Assembly (NCBI GenBank): GCA_965657575.1
Contig: CBFHOK010000005.1
Location: 20,473-84,472 of the forward strand
Length of the DNA: 64,000 nucleotides
Direction of reading: 5' to 3'
Source of the DNA: CAJXVY01 sp965657575
GTDB lineage: Bacteria > Actinomycetota > Actinomycetes > Actinomycetales > Microbacteriaceae
Part shown: positions 57,249 through 64,000 of the stretch, one piece after another
How positions within the stretch are numbered: the first letter of the stretch is position 1
Layout: every line of letters starts with the position of its first letter
Program-made: the position numbers and the translations under genes
The notes under the pieces: model-generated
What the model saw: the letters and a program-made list of their open reading frames with translations, nothing else
Told to the model about the DNA's origin: nothing
The model's database searches: none

Positions 57249-59050
57249 GCACCTTCGGAACAATGAATGAAGATGAGAGCGATCTCAACAAAGAAGATTC
57301 GAAGAGGGTTAGAGACCGTTCCTTCAAGCTTCTGATATCGCTTATTCAGCCAGTCAAGAAGCGTTTGTACATTTCATTTGGCGCAGGAATCATCTCTCAG
57401 GGCTTACGTGTTATTGGCCCCGCCATCATCGCCTACGCCCTGGACACAGCTCTGCCAGCAGCAGTTGAAGACAATCAGATGCCTTTGTTCTTAGCTGTTG
57501 GAGCCTATCTGCTGGTGGCAATCTCAACAGCTTCATTGACCGCTTTCTTTATTCGATTCGGGGCAAGGATTAATCAGGACGTCCTGCTCGATCTGCGAAA
57601 GCGGATGTTTCGCCACACCCAAAAACTCTCAGTTGAATTCCATGAGCGTTATACCTCGGGCAGGGTAATTGCCAGACAGACATCAGATCTCGACAGCATC
57701 CGAGAGCTACTGGACACCGGTGGCAATGAAATGATCGTCAGCTTAATGTTTATGATCTTCACCGGTGCTGCGCTATTGATTTTGGACCCACAAAGCTTTT
57801 TAGTGCTGGCGGCGAGTTGGATACCGCTTTATTTCATAACTCGCTGGTTTATTCGTGCAGCTAGGTTGCAATACAGAAAATCGAGGGTTGCCTCAGCTAG
57901 GTTGATTGTATTTTTTGTTGAGACCATGACCGGTATGAAAGCGGTAAAGGCATTCAGAACCGAAAAGAGGAACCAACAGCACTACGGTGGACTCAACGAG
58001 GACTACCGGAAAATCACCAAGAGAACCATTCAGCTGTTTGGAATTTTTGATCCAGCGTTGATCTTCACCGGAAGTGTTGCCATGACCATGGTTTTGCTAT
58101 TTGGTGGCTCCAGGGTCATCGAGGGTGAACTGGGTATTGGTGTTCTAACTGCCGCGCTTTTATATACGAGACAGTTTTTTGGACCGATTGAAAGAGTGGC
58201 GATTTTCTATAACTCCTATCAGGCAGCCAGTGCTGCACTTGAGAAAATAAGCGGAGTTTTGGAAGAGGAGCCAACCGTCCCAGAACCCGAAACACCAGTT
58301 GAGCTTGGAAAAATTGCAGGAGATCTAGATTTTAAAGAGGTGGAATTTAGCTATTCAAACAACATTCCGATTCTTCCAAAGTTCAGTCTGAATATCCCGG
58401 CCGGTCAAACAATTGCCCTGGTTGGCACTACCGGCGCCGGTAAATCAACACTGGCAAAGCTCATCTCAAGGTTTTATGACCCGGTAGCGGGACAGGTTTC
58501 CCTGGATGGAATTGATCTGCGGGATATCTCTTCAGAAGACCTTCGAAGACACATCGTGATGGTTACCCAGGAGGCCTATTTGTTCAGCGGAAGTGTTGCT
58601 GACAACATTGCCCTGGGTAAACCCTCGGCCTCAAGAGAAGAGATTGCAGCAGCAGCCCAGGCGGTTGGAGCACATGAGTTTATTTTGGATTTGCCCGATG
58701 GCTACGACACCGATGTGAATAAGCGAGGGGGGCGAGTTAGTGCTGGACAGCGTCAGCTGATTAGTTTTGCCAGGGCTTTTTTGGCAAACCCCAGTGTTTT
58801 GATTTTGGACGAGGCAACCTCTTCATTGGATATTCCTTCGGAAAGACTGGTTCAGAGGGGTTTGCAGACCCTATTGAAGGGCAGAACCGCCATCATTATC
58901 GCCCACCGACTTTCGACAGTTGCTATTGCCGATCGGGTGCTGGTTATGGAACACGGAGAGATTATCGAAGATGATCAGCCAAGTGTTTTGATTGCTGGTG
59001 AGGGAAAGTTTGCCAAGCTTCACAAAGCCTGGCGAGAATCACTGGTCTAG
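57245..59050 (+). CDS. ABC exporter half-transporter, subunit 2
   Basis: 601 residues, six membrane helices followed by an ATPase domain. Walker A GTTGAGKST, signature VSAGQRQLISFARAF (non-canonical VSAGQ in place of LSGGQ), Walker B VLILDEATSSLD with the canonical Glu, switch IIAHRLSTV. The altered signature pairs in a heterodimer with the altered Walker B of subunit 1, so both defects fall in the same site. ATG overlaps the stop of subunit 1 (ATGA). Confidence 0.9.
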   Translation: MSTFGTMNEDESDLNKEDSKRVRDRSFKLLISLIQPVKKRLYISFGAGIISQGLRVIGPAIIAYALDTALPAAVEDNQMPLFLAVGAYLLVAISTASLTAFFIRFGARINQDVLLDLRKRMFRHTQKLSVEFHERYTSGRVIARQTSDLDSIRELLDTGGNEMIVSLMFMIFTGAALLILDPQSFLVLAASWIPLYFITRWFIRAARLQYRKSRVASARLIVFFVETMTGMKAVKAFRTEKRNQQHYGGLNEDYRKITKRTIQLFGIFDPALIFTGSVAMTMVLLFGGSRVIEGELGIGVLTAALLYTRQFFGPIERVAIFYNSYQAASAALEKISGVLEEEPTVPEPETPVELGKIAGDLDFKEVEFSYSNNIPILPKFSLNIPAGQTIALVGTTGAGKSTLAKLISRFYDPVAGQVSLDGIDLRDISSEDLRRHIVMVTQEAYLFSGSVADNIALGKPSASREEIAAAAQAVGAHEFILDLPDGYDTDVNKRGGRVSAGQRQLISFARAFLANPSVLILDEATSSLDIPSERLVQRGLQTLLKGRTAIIIAHRLSTVAIADRVLVMEHGEIIEDDQPSVLIAGEGKFAKLHKAWRESLV

Positions 59051-59115
59051 TCATCTAAAAATCAATTTCGAGATAGGCTATAGGGCGAACTTAGGCTAAT
59101 TCTGGAGAATTTTTA

Positions 59116-60333
59116 ATGAGCAAAATCAAAGTTGTTGGCAAGGTAGTTGAACTCGATGGCGATGAGATGACTCGCATCATTTGGCAGGACATCAAAGACA
59201 AGCTGATCCTTCCATTCCTAGATATCGACTTGGAGTATTACGACCTATCGGTAACCCACAGAGATGCAACTGATGATCAGGTGACCATCGATGCCGCGGA
59301 AGCCATAAATAAGCACGGCGTTGGGGTTAAGTGTGCAACTATCACCCCAGACGAAGCACGTGTCGAAGAGTTTGGACTAAAAAAGATGTGGAGAAGCCCT
59401 AACGGGACAATCAGAAACATCTTGGGTGGAGTTGTCTTCCGCGAGCCAATCATTATCTCCAACGTCCCCAGGCTGGTACCTGGTTGGACAAAGCCGATCA
59501 TCATCGGTCGTCACGCTCACGGTGACCAATACAAGGCGACCGATTTCAAGGTTCCAGGCAAGGGAACTGTGACCATTACCTGGACCCCGGAGGATGGCTC
59601 AGAGCCAAAGACTATGACCGTTGCCGAATACGGTGAAGACGGTGGAGTTGCGATGGGAATGTATAACTACATGGATTCCATCAAGGACTTTGCTCGATCA
59701 AGTTTTAACTACGGACTCTCGAGAAACTACCCGGTTTATATGTCCACCAAAAACACCATTTTGAAAGCCTACGATGGCGCTTTCAAGGATGCTTTCCAAG
59801 AAGTATTTGATAGTGAGTACAGAGATAAGTTTGAAGAGGCTGGGCTAACTTATGAGCACCGTTTGATTGATGACATGGTGGCTGCCGCAATGAAGTGGGA
59901 GGGTGGCTATGTTTGGGCTTGTAAAAACTATGACGGAGATGTTCAGAGTGACACCGTAGCTCAAGGTTTTGGATCACTAGGCCTTATGACATCCGTATTG
60001 TCAACTCCCAACGGAAAGGTCGCCCTTGCAGAGGCGGCTCACGGAACCGTTACCCGTCACTACCGTCAGTGGCAGGAGGGCAAAAAGACCTCCACCAACC
60101 CAATCGCATCTATTTTTGCTTGGACCAGAGGTCTGCAGCACAGAGCAAAATTGGACAACACTCCAGAGGTTGCTGAATTCGCGGAGACGCTAGAGCAGGT
60201 AATTATTGAAACGGTTGAGTCTGGCAAGATGACCAAGGACCTGGCGCTATTGGTTAGCGATACCCAGGACTACCAGACCACTGATGAATTCATGAACAGC
60301 TTGGCTGAGAACCTAAAGAAAAAACTTAGCTAG
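59116..60333 (+). CDS. icd: Isocitrate dehydrogenase, NADP-dependent
   Basis: TCA-cycle enzyme producing 2-oxoglutarate and NADPH. 405 residues, of the homodimeric eukaryote-like type (VVELDGDEMTRIIWQDIKDK at the start), not the E. coli or monomeric type. Substrate-binding residues appear in KKMWRSPNGTIRNILGGVVF and the NADP-binding region in AEAAHGTVTRHYRQWQEGK. Two TAGGCT hexamers (59074, 59092) precede it as possible -10 boxes, with a GGAG site at 59103. Followed by a terminator. Confidence 0.96.
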   Translation: MSKIKVVGKVVELDGDEMTRIIWQDIKDKLILPFLDIDLEYYDLSVTHRDATDDQVTIDAAEAINKHGVGVKCATITPDEARVEEFGLKKMWRSPNGTIRNILGGVVFREPIIISNVPRLVPGWTKPIIIGRHAHGDQYKATDFKVPGKGTVTITWTPEDGSEPKTMTVAEYGEDGGVAMGMYNYMDSIKDFARSSFNYGLSRNYPVYMSTKNTILKAYDGAFKDAFQEVFDSEYRDKFEEAGLTYEHRLIDDMVAAAMKWEGGYVWACKNYDGDVQSDTVAQGFGSLGLMTSVLSTPNGKVALAEAAHGTVTRHYRQWQEGKKTSTNPIASIFAWTRGLQHRAKLDNTPEVAEFAETLEQVIIETVESGKMTKDLALLVSDTQDYQTTDEFMNSLAENLKKKLS

Positions 60334-60347
60334 TTTTAGCTGTGGAT

Positions 60348-60387
60348 AACTCCTGAGCCACCTGGCTCAGGAGTTTTATCTTTTTAC
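60348..60387 (+). terminator. Intrinsic terminator after icd
   Basis: 12-bp perfect stem AACTCCTGAGCC/GGCTCAGGAGTT (60348-60359 with 60364-60375) with a 4-base loop, followed by TTATCTTTTT. It ends 3 nt before the next ATG. Confidence 0.92.
60377..60382 (+). promoter_or_regulatory. -10-like box inside the icd terminator tail
   Basis: TATCTT, 7 nt before the ATG of the surface protein gene. No ribosome binding site lies between the terminator and the ATG, so a leaderless start is a reasonable guess. Confidence 0.3.
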
Positions 60388-60389
60388 GC

Positions 60390-62747
60390 ATGAAAAAAAT
60401 CATTGCATTATTTAGTTCACTATCGGTATTCAGCATTGGGCTGATGTTTCCCCTTGGCATTGCTCAAGCAACAGAAAGTTGTGAAGGGGGTGAGTGTGAG
60501 GTTGTTTTCAACAAAACCGAGCAGCTTGAGAGTTGGCAGGTCCCTGTTGGAGTCACCGAAATCGAATTCGAAGTTTACGGTGCAGAGGGAGGGTCCAACG
60601 GTGGTCGCGGAGGCTTTGTAAACGGAACTCTTAGCAATCTTCCCGAGACATTGACGATTGTTGTTGGTGGCCAGGGTGCCCCTGGGGTCAGTCAAAACGG
60701 CGGATATAACGGAGGTGGATTCTCAGGTGGTAGAAATGGAAACCCAGGCAGTGGGGGCGGAGCCAGTGACATTCGGTTTGGATCGACCCTTGACGACAGA
60801 ATCGTCGTCGCCGGCGGTGGCGGTGGCTCTGGGGGTCCTGTCGGTGGAGACGGAGGACCAGGTGGTGGCGAAATCGCCAGTGATGGGAGTGAAGGTCAAG
60901 GTGGGGCTGGATCAGGAGGAAGCCAAGATCGAGGTGGCGAGGGTGGTCGCAGCAATTCAGGCAACACAAATGGATCGTCTGGTGAATTTGGCTTTGGAGG
61001 AGAGGGAGGTTATGCGGTCAGCGGCTACGGCGGTGGCGGTGGCGGTGGCGGTTACTACGGCGGTGGTGGCGGTGGCTCAGACTCCGCTACCTGCTGTTTG
61101 GACGCTGGCGGAGGGGGAGGGGGCTCTTCCTTTGCTCATGTCAGCTTCACCTCTAATGTTATTTTTCAACCAGGATTTCAGGAGGGTGACGGGAAAGTCA
61201 TCCTCAGATACTCTCCAGTGCCCACGATTACGGAATTCTCATTTCAACAAACGGGCCCGAATACTGCCGAAGTTGTTTTGAATTTCGATTCTGCGATCAC
61301 CGGTGTTGAAATTGATGATTTTGTTGTTGCGGGCTGCTCAGAAAAAGAGCTTTCAGGAAATCTAGCAAATTACACCTTATTCTTGGGTGGTTGCGAGTCC
61401 AACGCTTCAGTTAGTGTTGCCCCCAACAGCTTCGGGTCGAACTCTAATTCGCCTGCGTCGGAGCAGGTAATTGAGTTGAATTTGGATCAAATTCCCCCAA
61501 TAGCCATCTTTAGTCATCCAGAAATAACAAACACGAAGGATTTCGTAATTTCGGTGGAGACGGATTCAAGTGGGGTTTTTGACGGATCCGCAGTTAGTTC
61601 ATTGGAATGCGAGCTCACATTTTCGATCGGGGATAACCTTGCAACCATAACTGCACAAGATTGTGCCGAGGGCGAGGTCAGTGTTGCCTTTGAAACTGGA
61701 TTCTTGCTCGATAATGTTGGAAACAGTGCTCTTCTCGAGAAGAAAGTGGTGTCTATAAATATTGACACTATTTCCCCAGTGATATCAGTTAGTGACAGTC
61801 GTATTGAAGAAATAAATCAAGACGATGAGAAGCAGATACAAACCTTCACCACTGTCAGTTTTTCGGAATCCAGCCCAGTGTTCGAAGATTTTCAGTTCAC
61901 AGGGAACGATTCTTGTGTTGCCTCATACTCTTTATCCGAGCAAACTATCACCTTGATTACTCGATCTTGCTCACAGGGCTCAATTTCCTGGTCACTTCCG
62001 GCTGGAAGCGTCAGCGACGCAGCTGGAAATTTGTCGCCCGAGCAGGACCTCCTAATAGACATAATGATTCCCGAGATTTCTCCAGACCCAGCACCAGATC
62101 CACAACCCGAGCCAGAAACTGTGCCAGATCAAGGCTCACAGCCAGAACCAGAACTGACACCCCAACCAGAACCGGCGCCCGAATCAACGACCGAGCCAGA
62201 GCCTGTTCAACCTCCCTATCAGCAACCGGCACCGGGACCTAGTGTCACCCCAAGCCCGCAACCCCAACCTGTTCCGCTCCCGGAATTAGTCCCGACTCCA
62301 GAACCAGAATCGGACCCGCTACCAGAGCCGGATCTGATAGTTTCACCTGAACCGGCAGCAGAGGAGCAACCAGAAGTTGTCGACGATGAGGTTGAACCGG
62401 ATCCTGTTGTCGACGATGAGGTTGAATCGGAGCCTGTTGTCAAAGCCTCAGGGGCACCTCTGGAGGTAAAAAGTAAAAATGCCGAAGTTGAGACAGGAAG
62501 CGAGCAAGAGGCGAACAGAGAGTTGGAAGGCTACGAAGTACCATCCCTAGAAGTCGATGAGAGACAAGTTAATGATTCGGGCCCGGAGCAGGCCCTGCCA
62601 GCATCTGCGATTCAAAAAAATCTGGAAACAACAGAACCTGAATCAGCGAGTCCTTGGGCAATTGGCCTGGCAAGTGCGTTGGTCCTGCTCCTCGTTGCGG
62701 GTGTTGTTTATCTAACTAAAAATAACCGTTCGAGAACCATCGAGTAA
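60390..62747 (+). CDS. Large secreted/anchored protein with ALK-like glycine-rich domain, Ig-like repeats and proline-rich stalk
   Basis: 785 residues. Signal peptide to about residue 27 (ending GIAQA). Residues 64-248 are extremely glycine-rich; GGGASDIRFG and DRIVVAGGGGGSGG match the pattern of the glycine-rich domain of ALK/LTK receptors and bacterial relatives. Residues about 270-557 look like two to three bacterial Ig-like modules with paired cysteines and a recurring DNVGNSA/DAAGNLS motif. Residues 559-690 form a Pro/Glu-rich stalk, including two VVDDEVE repeats. One membrane helix (about 752-774) and a short basic tail end the protein; no LPXTG motif is placed as for sortase. Probably a cell-surface adhesin or envelope protein. 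It overlaps the end of convergent purU by 36 nt. Confidence 0.8.
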   Translation: MKKIIALFSSLSVFSIGLMFPLGIAQATESCEGGECEVVFNKTEQLESWQVPVGVTEIEFEVYGAEGGSNGGRGGFVNGTLSNLPETLTIVVGGQGAPGVSQNGGYNGGGFSGGRNGNPGSGGGASDIRFGSTLDDRIVVAGGGGGSGGPVGGDGGPGGGEIASDGSEGQGGAGSGGSQDRGGEGGRSNSGNTNGSSGEFGFGGEGGYAVSGYGGGGGGGGYYGGGGGGSDSATCCLDAGGGGGGSSFAHVSFTSNVIFQPGFQEGDGKVILRYSPVPTITEFSFQQTGPNTAEVVLNFDSAITGVEIDDFVVAGCSEKELSGNLANYTLFLGGCESNASVSVAPNSFGSNSNSPASEQVIELNLDQIPPIAIFSHPEITNTKDFVISVETDSSGVFDGSAVSSLECELTFSIGDNLATITAQDCAEGEVSVAFETGFLLDNVGNSALLEKKVVSINIDTISPVISVSDSRIEEINQDDEKQIQTFTTVSFSESSPVFEDFQFTGNDSCVASYSLSEQTITLITRSCSQGSISWSLPAGSVSDAAGNLSPEQDLLIDIMIPEISPDPAPDPQPEPETVPDQGSQPEPELTPQPEPAPESTTEPEPVQPPYQQPAPGPSVTPSPQPQPVPLPELVPTPEPESDPLPEPDLIVSPEPAAEEQPEVVDDEVEPDPVVDDEVESEPVVKASGAPLEVKSKNAEVETGSEQEANRELEGYEVPSLEVDERQVNDSGPEQALPASAIQKNLETTEPESASPWAIGLASALVLLLVAGVVYLTKNNRSRTIE
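62376..62435 (+). repeat. 30-bp tandem repeat in the proline/acid-rich stalk
   Basis: Two copies starting at 62376 and 62406, each with the identical 21-base core GTTGTCGACGATGAGGTTGA-A and a variable remainder, encoding VVDDEVEPDP and VVDDEVESEP; a third partial copy starts at 62436. Copy number may vary between strains. Confidence 0.8.
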
Positions 62748-63563
62748 CACTCGGTGTTCCGCGAACCAGCTGACGGCTTGGGCGAGGGTTCGAGACTCAA
62801 TATCTTGACCGATTCGAACTAGTTTTTCCTTTGACTCCTCATGAGTGACTCGATCAACGTTCTGTTCGATTATCGGACCCTCGTCCAAATCTGCTGTCAC
62901 GAAATGAGCGGTAGCTCCTATTAGCTTTACCCCGCGTCGATGCGCTTGAGCGTAAGGGTTGGCGCCCTTGAAACCAGGCAGGAAGGAATGGTGGATATTG
63001 ATAATCCTTCCTTCATAGCGCTTGCAGAAATCGGCAGAGAGGATCTGCATGTATCGAGCTAAAACTATTAGCTCGATGTCATTTTGCTCGACGAATTCGT
63101 CAATTCTTTTTTCAAATTCCAACTTATCCGACTCGACTCGGATTTTATGAAGCTCAAAAGGTGTCTTATAAAATTCGGCAAGCGATTCGAGTTCGCTGTG
63201 ATTGGCCATCACTGCAGACACCTCGATTGGAATTTGCCCTGACAGCTGCCTGAATAACATGTCATTGACGCAGTGAGCCGCTTTTGATGCCAGCACCAGC
63301 GTTTTCATCTGTCTTCCCACAACATCCAACTGCCACTTCATTTGATACTTGTCGGCGGTAGCTTGAATGATTTTTTCAAATTCAGAGCGACTCATGTCTG
63401 ACTCAATCTGCAGCCGCATAAAAAAGTTGTTGCTCTCACTGGTGAACTGTTTTGATTCGGTGATGTTTCCCCTGGCCTGCACCACAGCTCCCGAAATGGC
63501 ATGGACAATTCCTGGTTGATCCGGGCAAACAAAAGTCAACACCCAATGTTCGTTTTCTGGCAT
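62712..63563 (-). CDS. purU: Formyltetrahydrofolate deformylase
   Basis: Hydrolyses 10-formyl-THF to formate and THF, balancing one-carbon pools. 283 residues from the ATG at 63563, which gives the usual N-terminus before the ACT domain (WVLTFVCPDQPGIVHAISGA); the open frame would allow 14 more residues. The formyltransferase domain has INIHHSFLPGFKGANPYAQA with the catalytic His and TADLDEGPII with the Asp. Divergent from glyA, which feeds the same folate pool. Confidence 0.95.
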   Translation of the reverse strand: MPENEHWVLTFVCPDQPGIVHAISGAVVQARGNITESKQFTSESNNFFMRLQIESDMSRSEFEKIIQATADKYQMKWQLDVVGRQMKTLVLASKAAHCVNDMLFRQLSGQIPIEVSAVMANHSELESLAEFYKTPFELHKIRVESDKLEFEKRIDEFVEQNDIELIVLARYMQILSADFCKRYEGRIINIHHSFLPGFKGANPYAQAHRRGVKLIGATAHFVTADLDEGPIIEQNVDRVTHEESKEKLVRIGQDIESRTLAQAVSWFAEHRVLLDGSRTVIFS

Positions 63564-63570
63564 GGAGTTA

Positions 63571-63576
63571 ATTGTA
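63571..63576 (-). promoter_or_regulatory. -10 box, probable leaderless promoter of purU
   Basis: TACAAT on the minus strand, 7 nt before the purU ATG at 63563. It supports that start over the longer frame, which would begin upstream of this promoter. Confidence 0.5.
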
Positions 63577-63613
63577 GGGGCTTGCCAAGGCGGGCTTATG
63601 GACATCTCGCTGT

Positions 63614-63619
63614 TAGACT
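63614..63619 (+). promoter_or_regulatory. -10 box, probable leaderless promoter of glyA
   Basis: TAGACT, 7 nt before the glyA ATG, the same arrangement as for glmM. The purU and glyA boxes are divergent within a 63-bp intergenic region. Confidence 0.5.
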
Positions 63620-63626
63620 TCTGCCC

Positions 63627-64000
63627 ATGTCAAAAACTCCCTCTGGATTTGGTCTTCCTCTTAAGGACGTTGACCCCGAAATTGCAGCAGTTTTAGACCA
63701 GGAATTGGCCCGTCAGCAGGGCACCCTGGAGATGATTGCCAGCGAGAACTTTGTCTCTCGCGCCATCTTGGAAACCCAAGGATCTGTGCTCACGAACAAA
63801 TATGCCGAAGGGTATCCTGGCAAGCGCTACTACGGTGGTTGCGAAGTTGTTGATGTGGCCGAAAACCTAGCCAGAGATAGAGCAAAAGAGCTTTTTGGAG
63901 CCGAGCATGCGAATGTTCAGCCTCACTCAGGTGCTTCAGCATCGGCTGCGGTACTCATGGCCTTGGCTAAACCGGGGGATAAGATTCTGGGTCTTGATCT
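63627..64000 (+). CDS. glyA: Serine hydroxymethyltransferase (3' end outside the window)
   Basis: PLP enzyme converting serine and THF to glycine and methylene-THF. The first 124 residues are visible. EMIASENFVSRAILETQGSV, NKYAEGYPGKRYYGGCEVVD and VQPHSGASASAAVLMALAKP are strongly conserved SHMT segments; the PLP lysine lies beyond the window. Divergently transcribed from purU. Confidence 0.96.
   Translation, partial: MSKTPSGFGLPLKDVDPEIAAVLDQELARQQGTLEMIASENFVSRAILETQGSVLTNKYAEGYPGKRYYGGCEVVDVAENLARDRAKELFGAEHANVQPHSGASASAAVLMALAKPGDKILGLD

Noticed and set aside
60658..61281. 207-codon frame overlapping the glycine-rich part of the surface protein
   Set aside because: Long alternative frames are expected in GGN-rich sequence; the main frame has signal peptide, domains and membrane anchor.
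1..64000. CRISPR arrays, insertion sequences, prophage genes, tRNA or rRNA genes, replication origin
   Set aside because: No regular direct repeats with spacers, no transposase or integrase motif, and no spacer large enough or with cloverleaf-like sequence; the window is continuous core chromosome.

Overview
The window is a gene-dense stretch of core chromosome from an actinobacterium, most probably a streamlined planktonic member of the Microbacteriaceae (Rhodoluna/Aquiluna type). The basis is gene order (topA-tmk-holB; rpsJ to secY-adk-map; infA-rpmJ-rpsM-rpsK-rpoA-rplQ-truA; SURF1-DUF3817-guaA; sucCD-DUF6350-purN-purH), actinobacterial family members (GuaB3, DUF3817, THUMP-like methyltransferase, a TopA tail without zinc fingers), a base composition that looks near 50% GC, many GTG/TTG starts, 1-4 nt gene overlaps and very short spacers. 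The taxonomic call is inference from context, not a search. I found no rRNA or tRNA gene, insertion sequence, phage gene, CRISPR array or replication origin.

Layout: 1-4990 carries the 3' part of topA, tmk, holB and a secreted peptidase-like lipoprotein. 5069-7148 is an acetate-type permease pair (DUF485 + ActP) with a palindrome upstream and a perfect terminator. 7149-18321 is the S10-spc ribosomal protein block with a long leader, ending in secY, adk and map (to 19705). 19824-24725 holds infA, rpmJ, the alpha-operon genes, truA and rplM-rpsI. 24744-32849 combines amino-sugar, CoA and D-alanine synthesis (glmM, coaA, glmS, acpS, alr) with the t6A tRNA-modification genes (tsaE, tsaB and a fused rimI-tsaD). 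32966-35550 has a methyltransferase, groES under two CIRCE sites, and a RarD-type transporter. 35794-41157 is a branched-chain amino acid type ABC system split between strands. 41363-47648 is GMP synthesis plus SURF1. 47667-59050 contains PcrA helicase, succinyl-CoA synthetase, purN-purH and a heterodimeric ABC exporter. 59116-64000 has icd, a large glycine/proline-rich surface protein, purU and the 5' part of glyA.

How the genes fit together: translation and secretion machinery dominates the first third; purine and one-carbon metabolism (guaB, guaA, purN, purH, purU, glyA) recurs through the last third; acetate and amino-acid uptake feed a TCA cycle represented here by sucCD and icd. I did not see a novel multi-gene defence or mobile system. 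The unusual signals are in the details: a histone-H1-like Ala/Lys/Pro extension on ribosomal protein L15 with a possible internal start, an acidic extension on L17, a RimI-TsaD fusion, a LivH permease fused to an extracytoplasmic beta-domain, an unlisted 44-residue glycine-zipper membrane protein closing the liv operon, a guaA gene whose only full-length start is a non-canonical ATC, a boxB/boxA-like element in the rpsJ (NusE) leader, and a recurrent TANNNT box 6-9 nt before start codons that suggests leaderless transcription.
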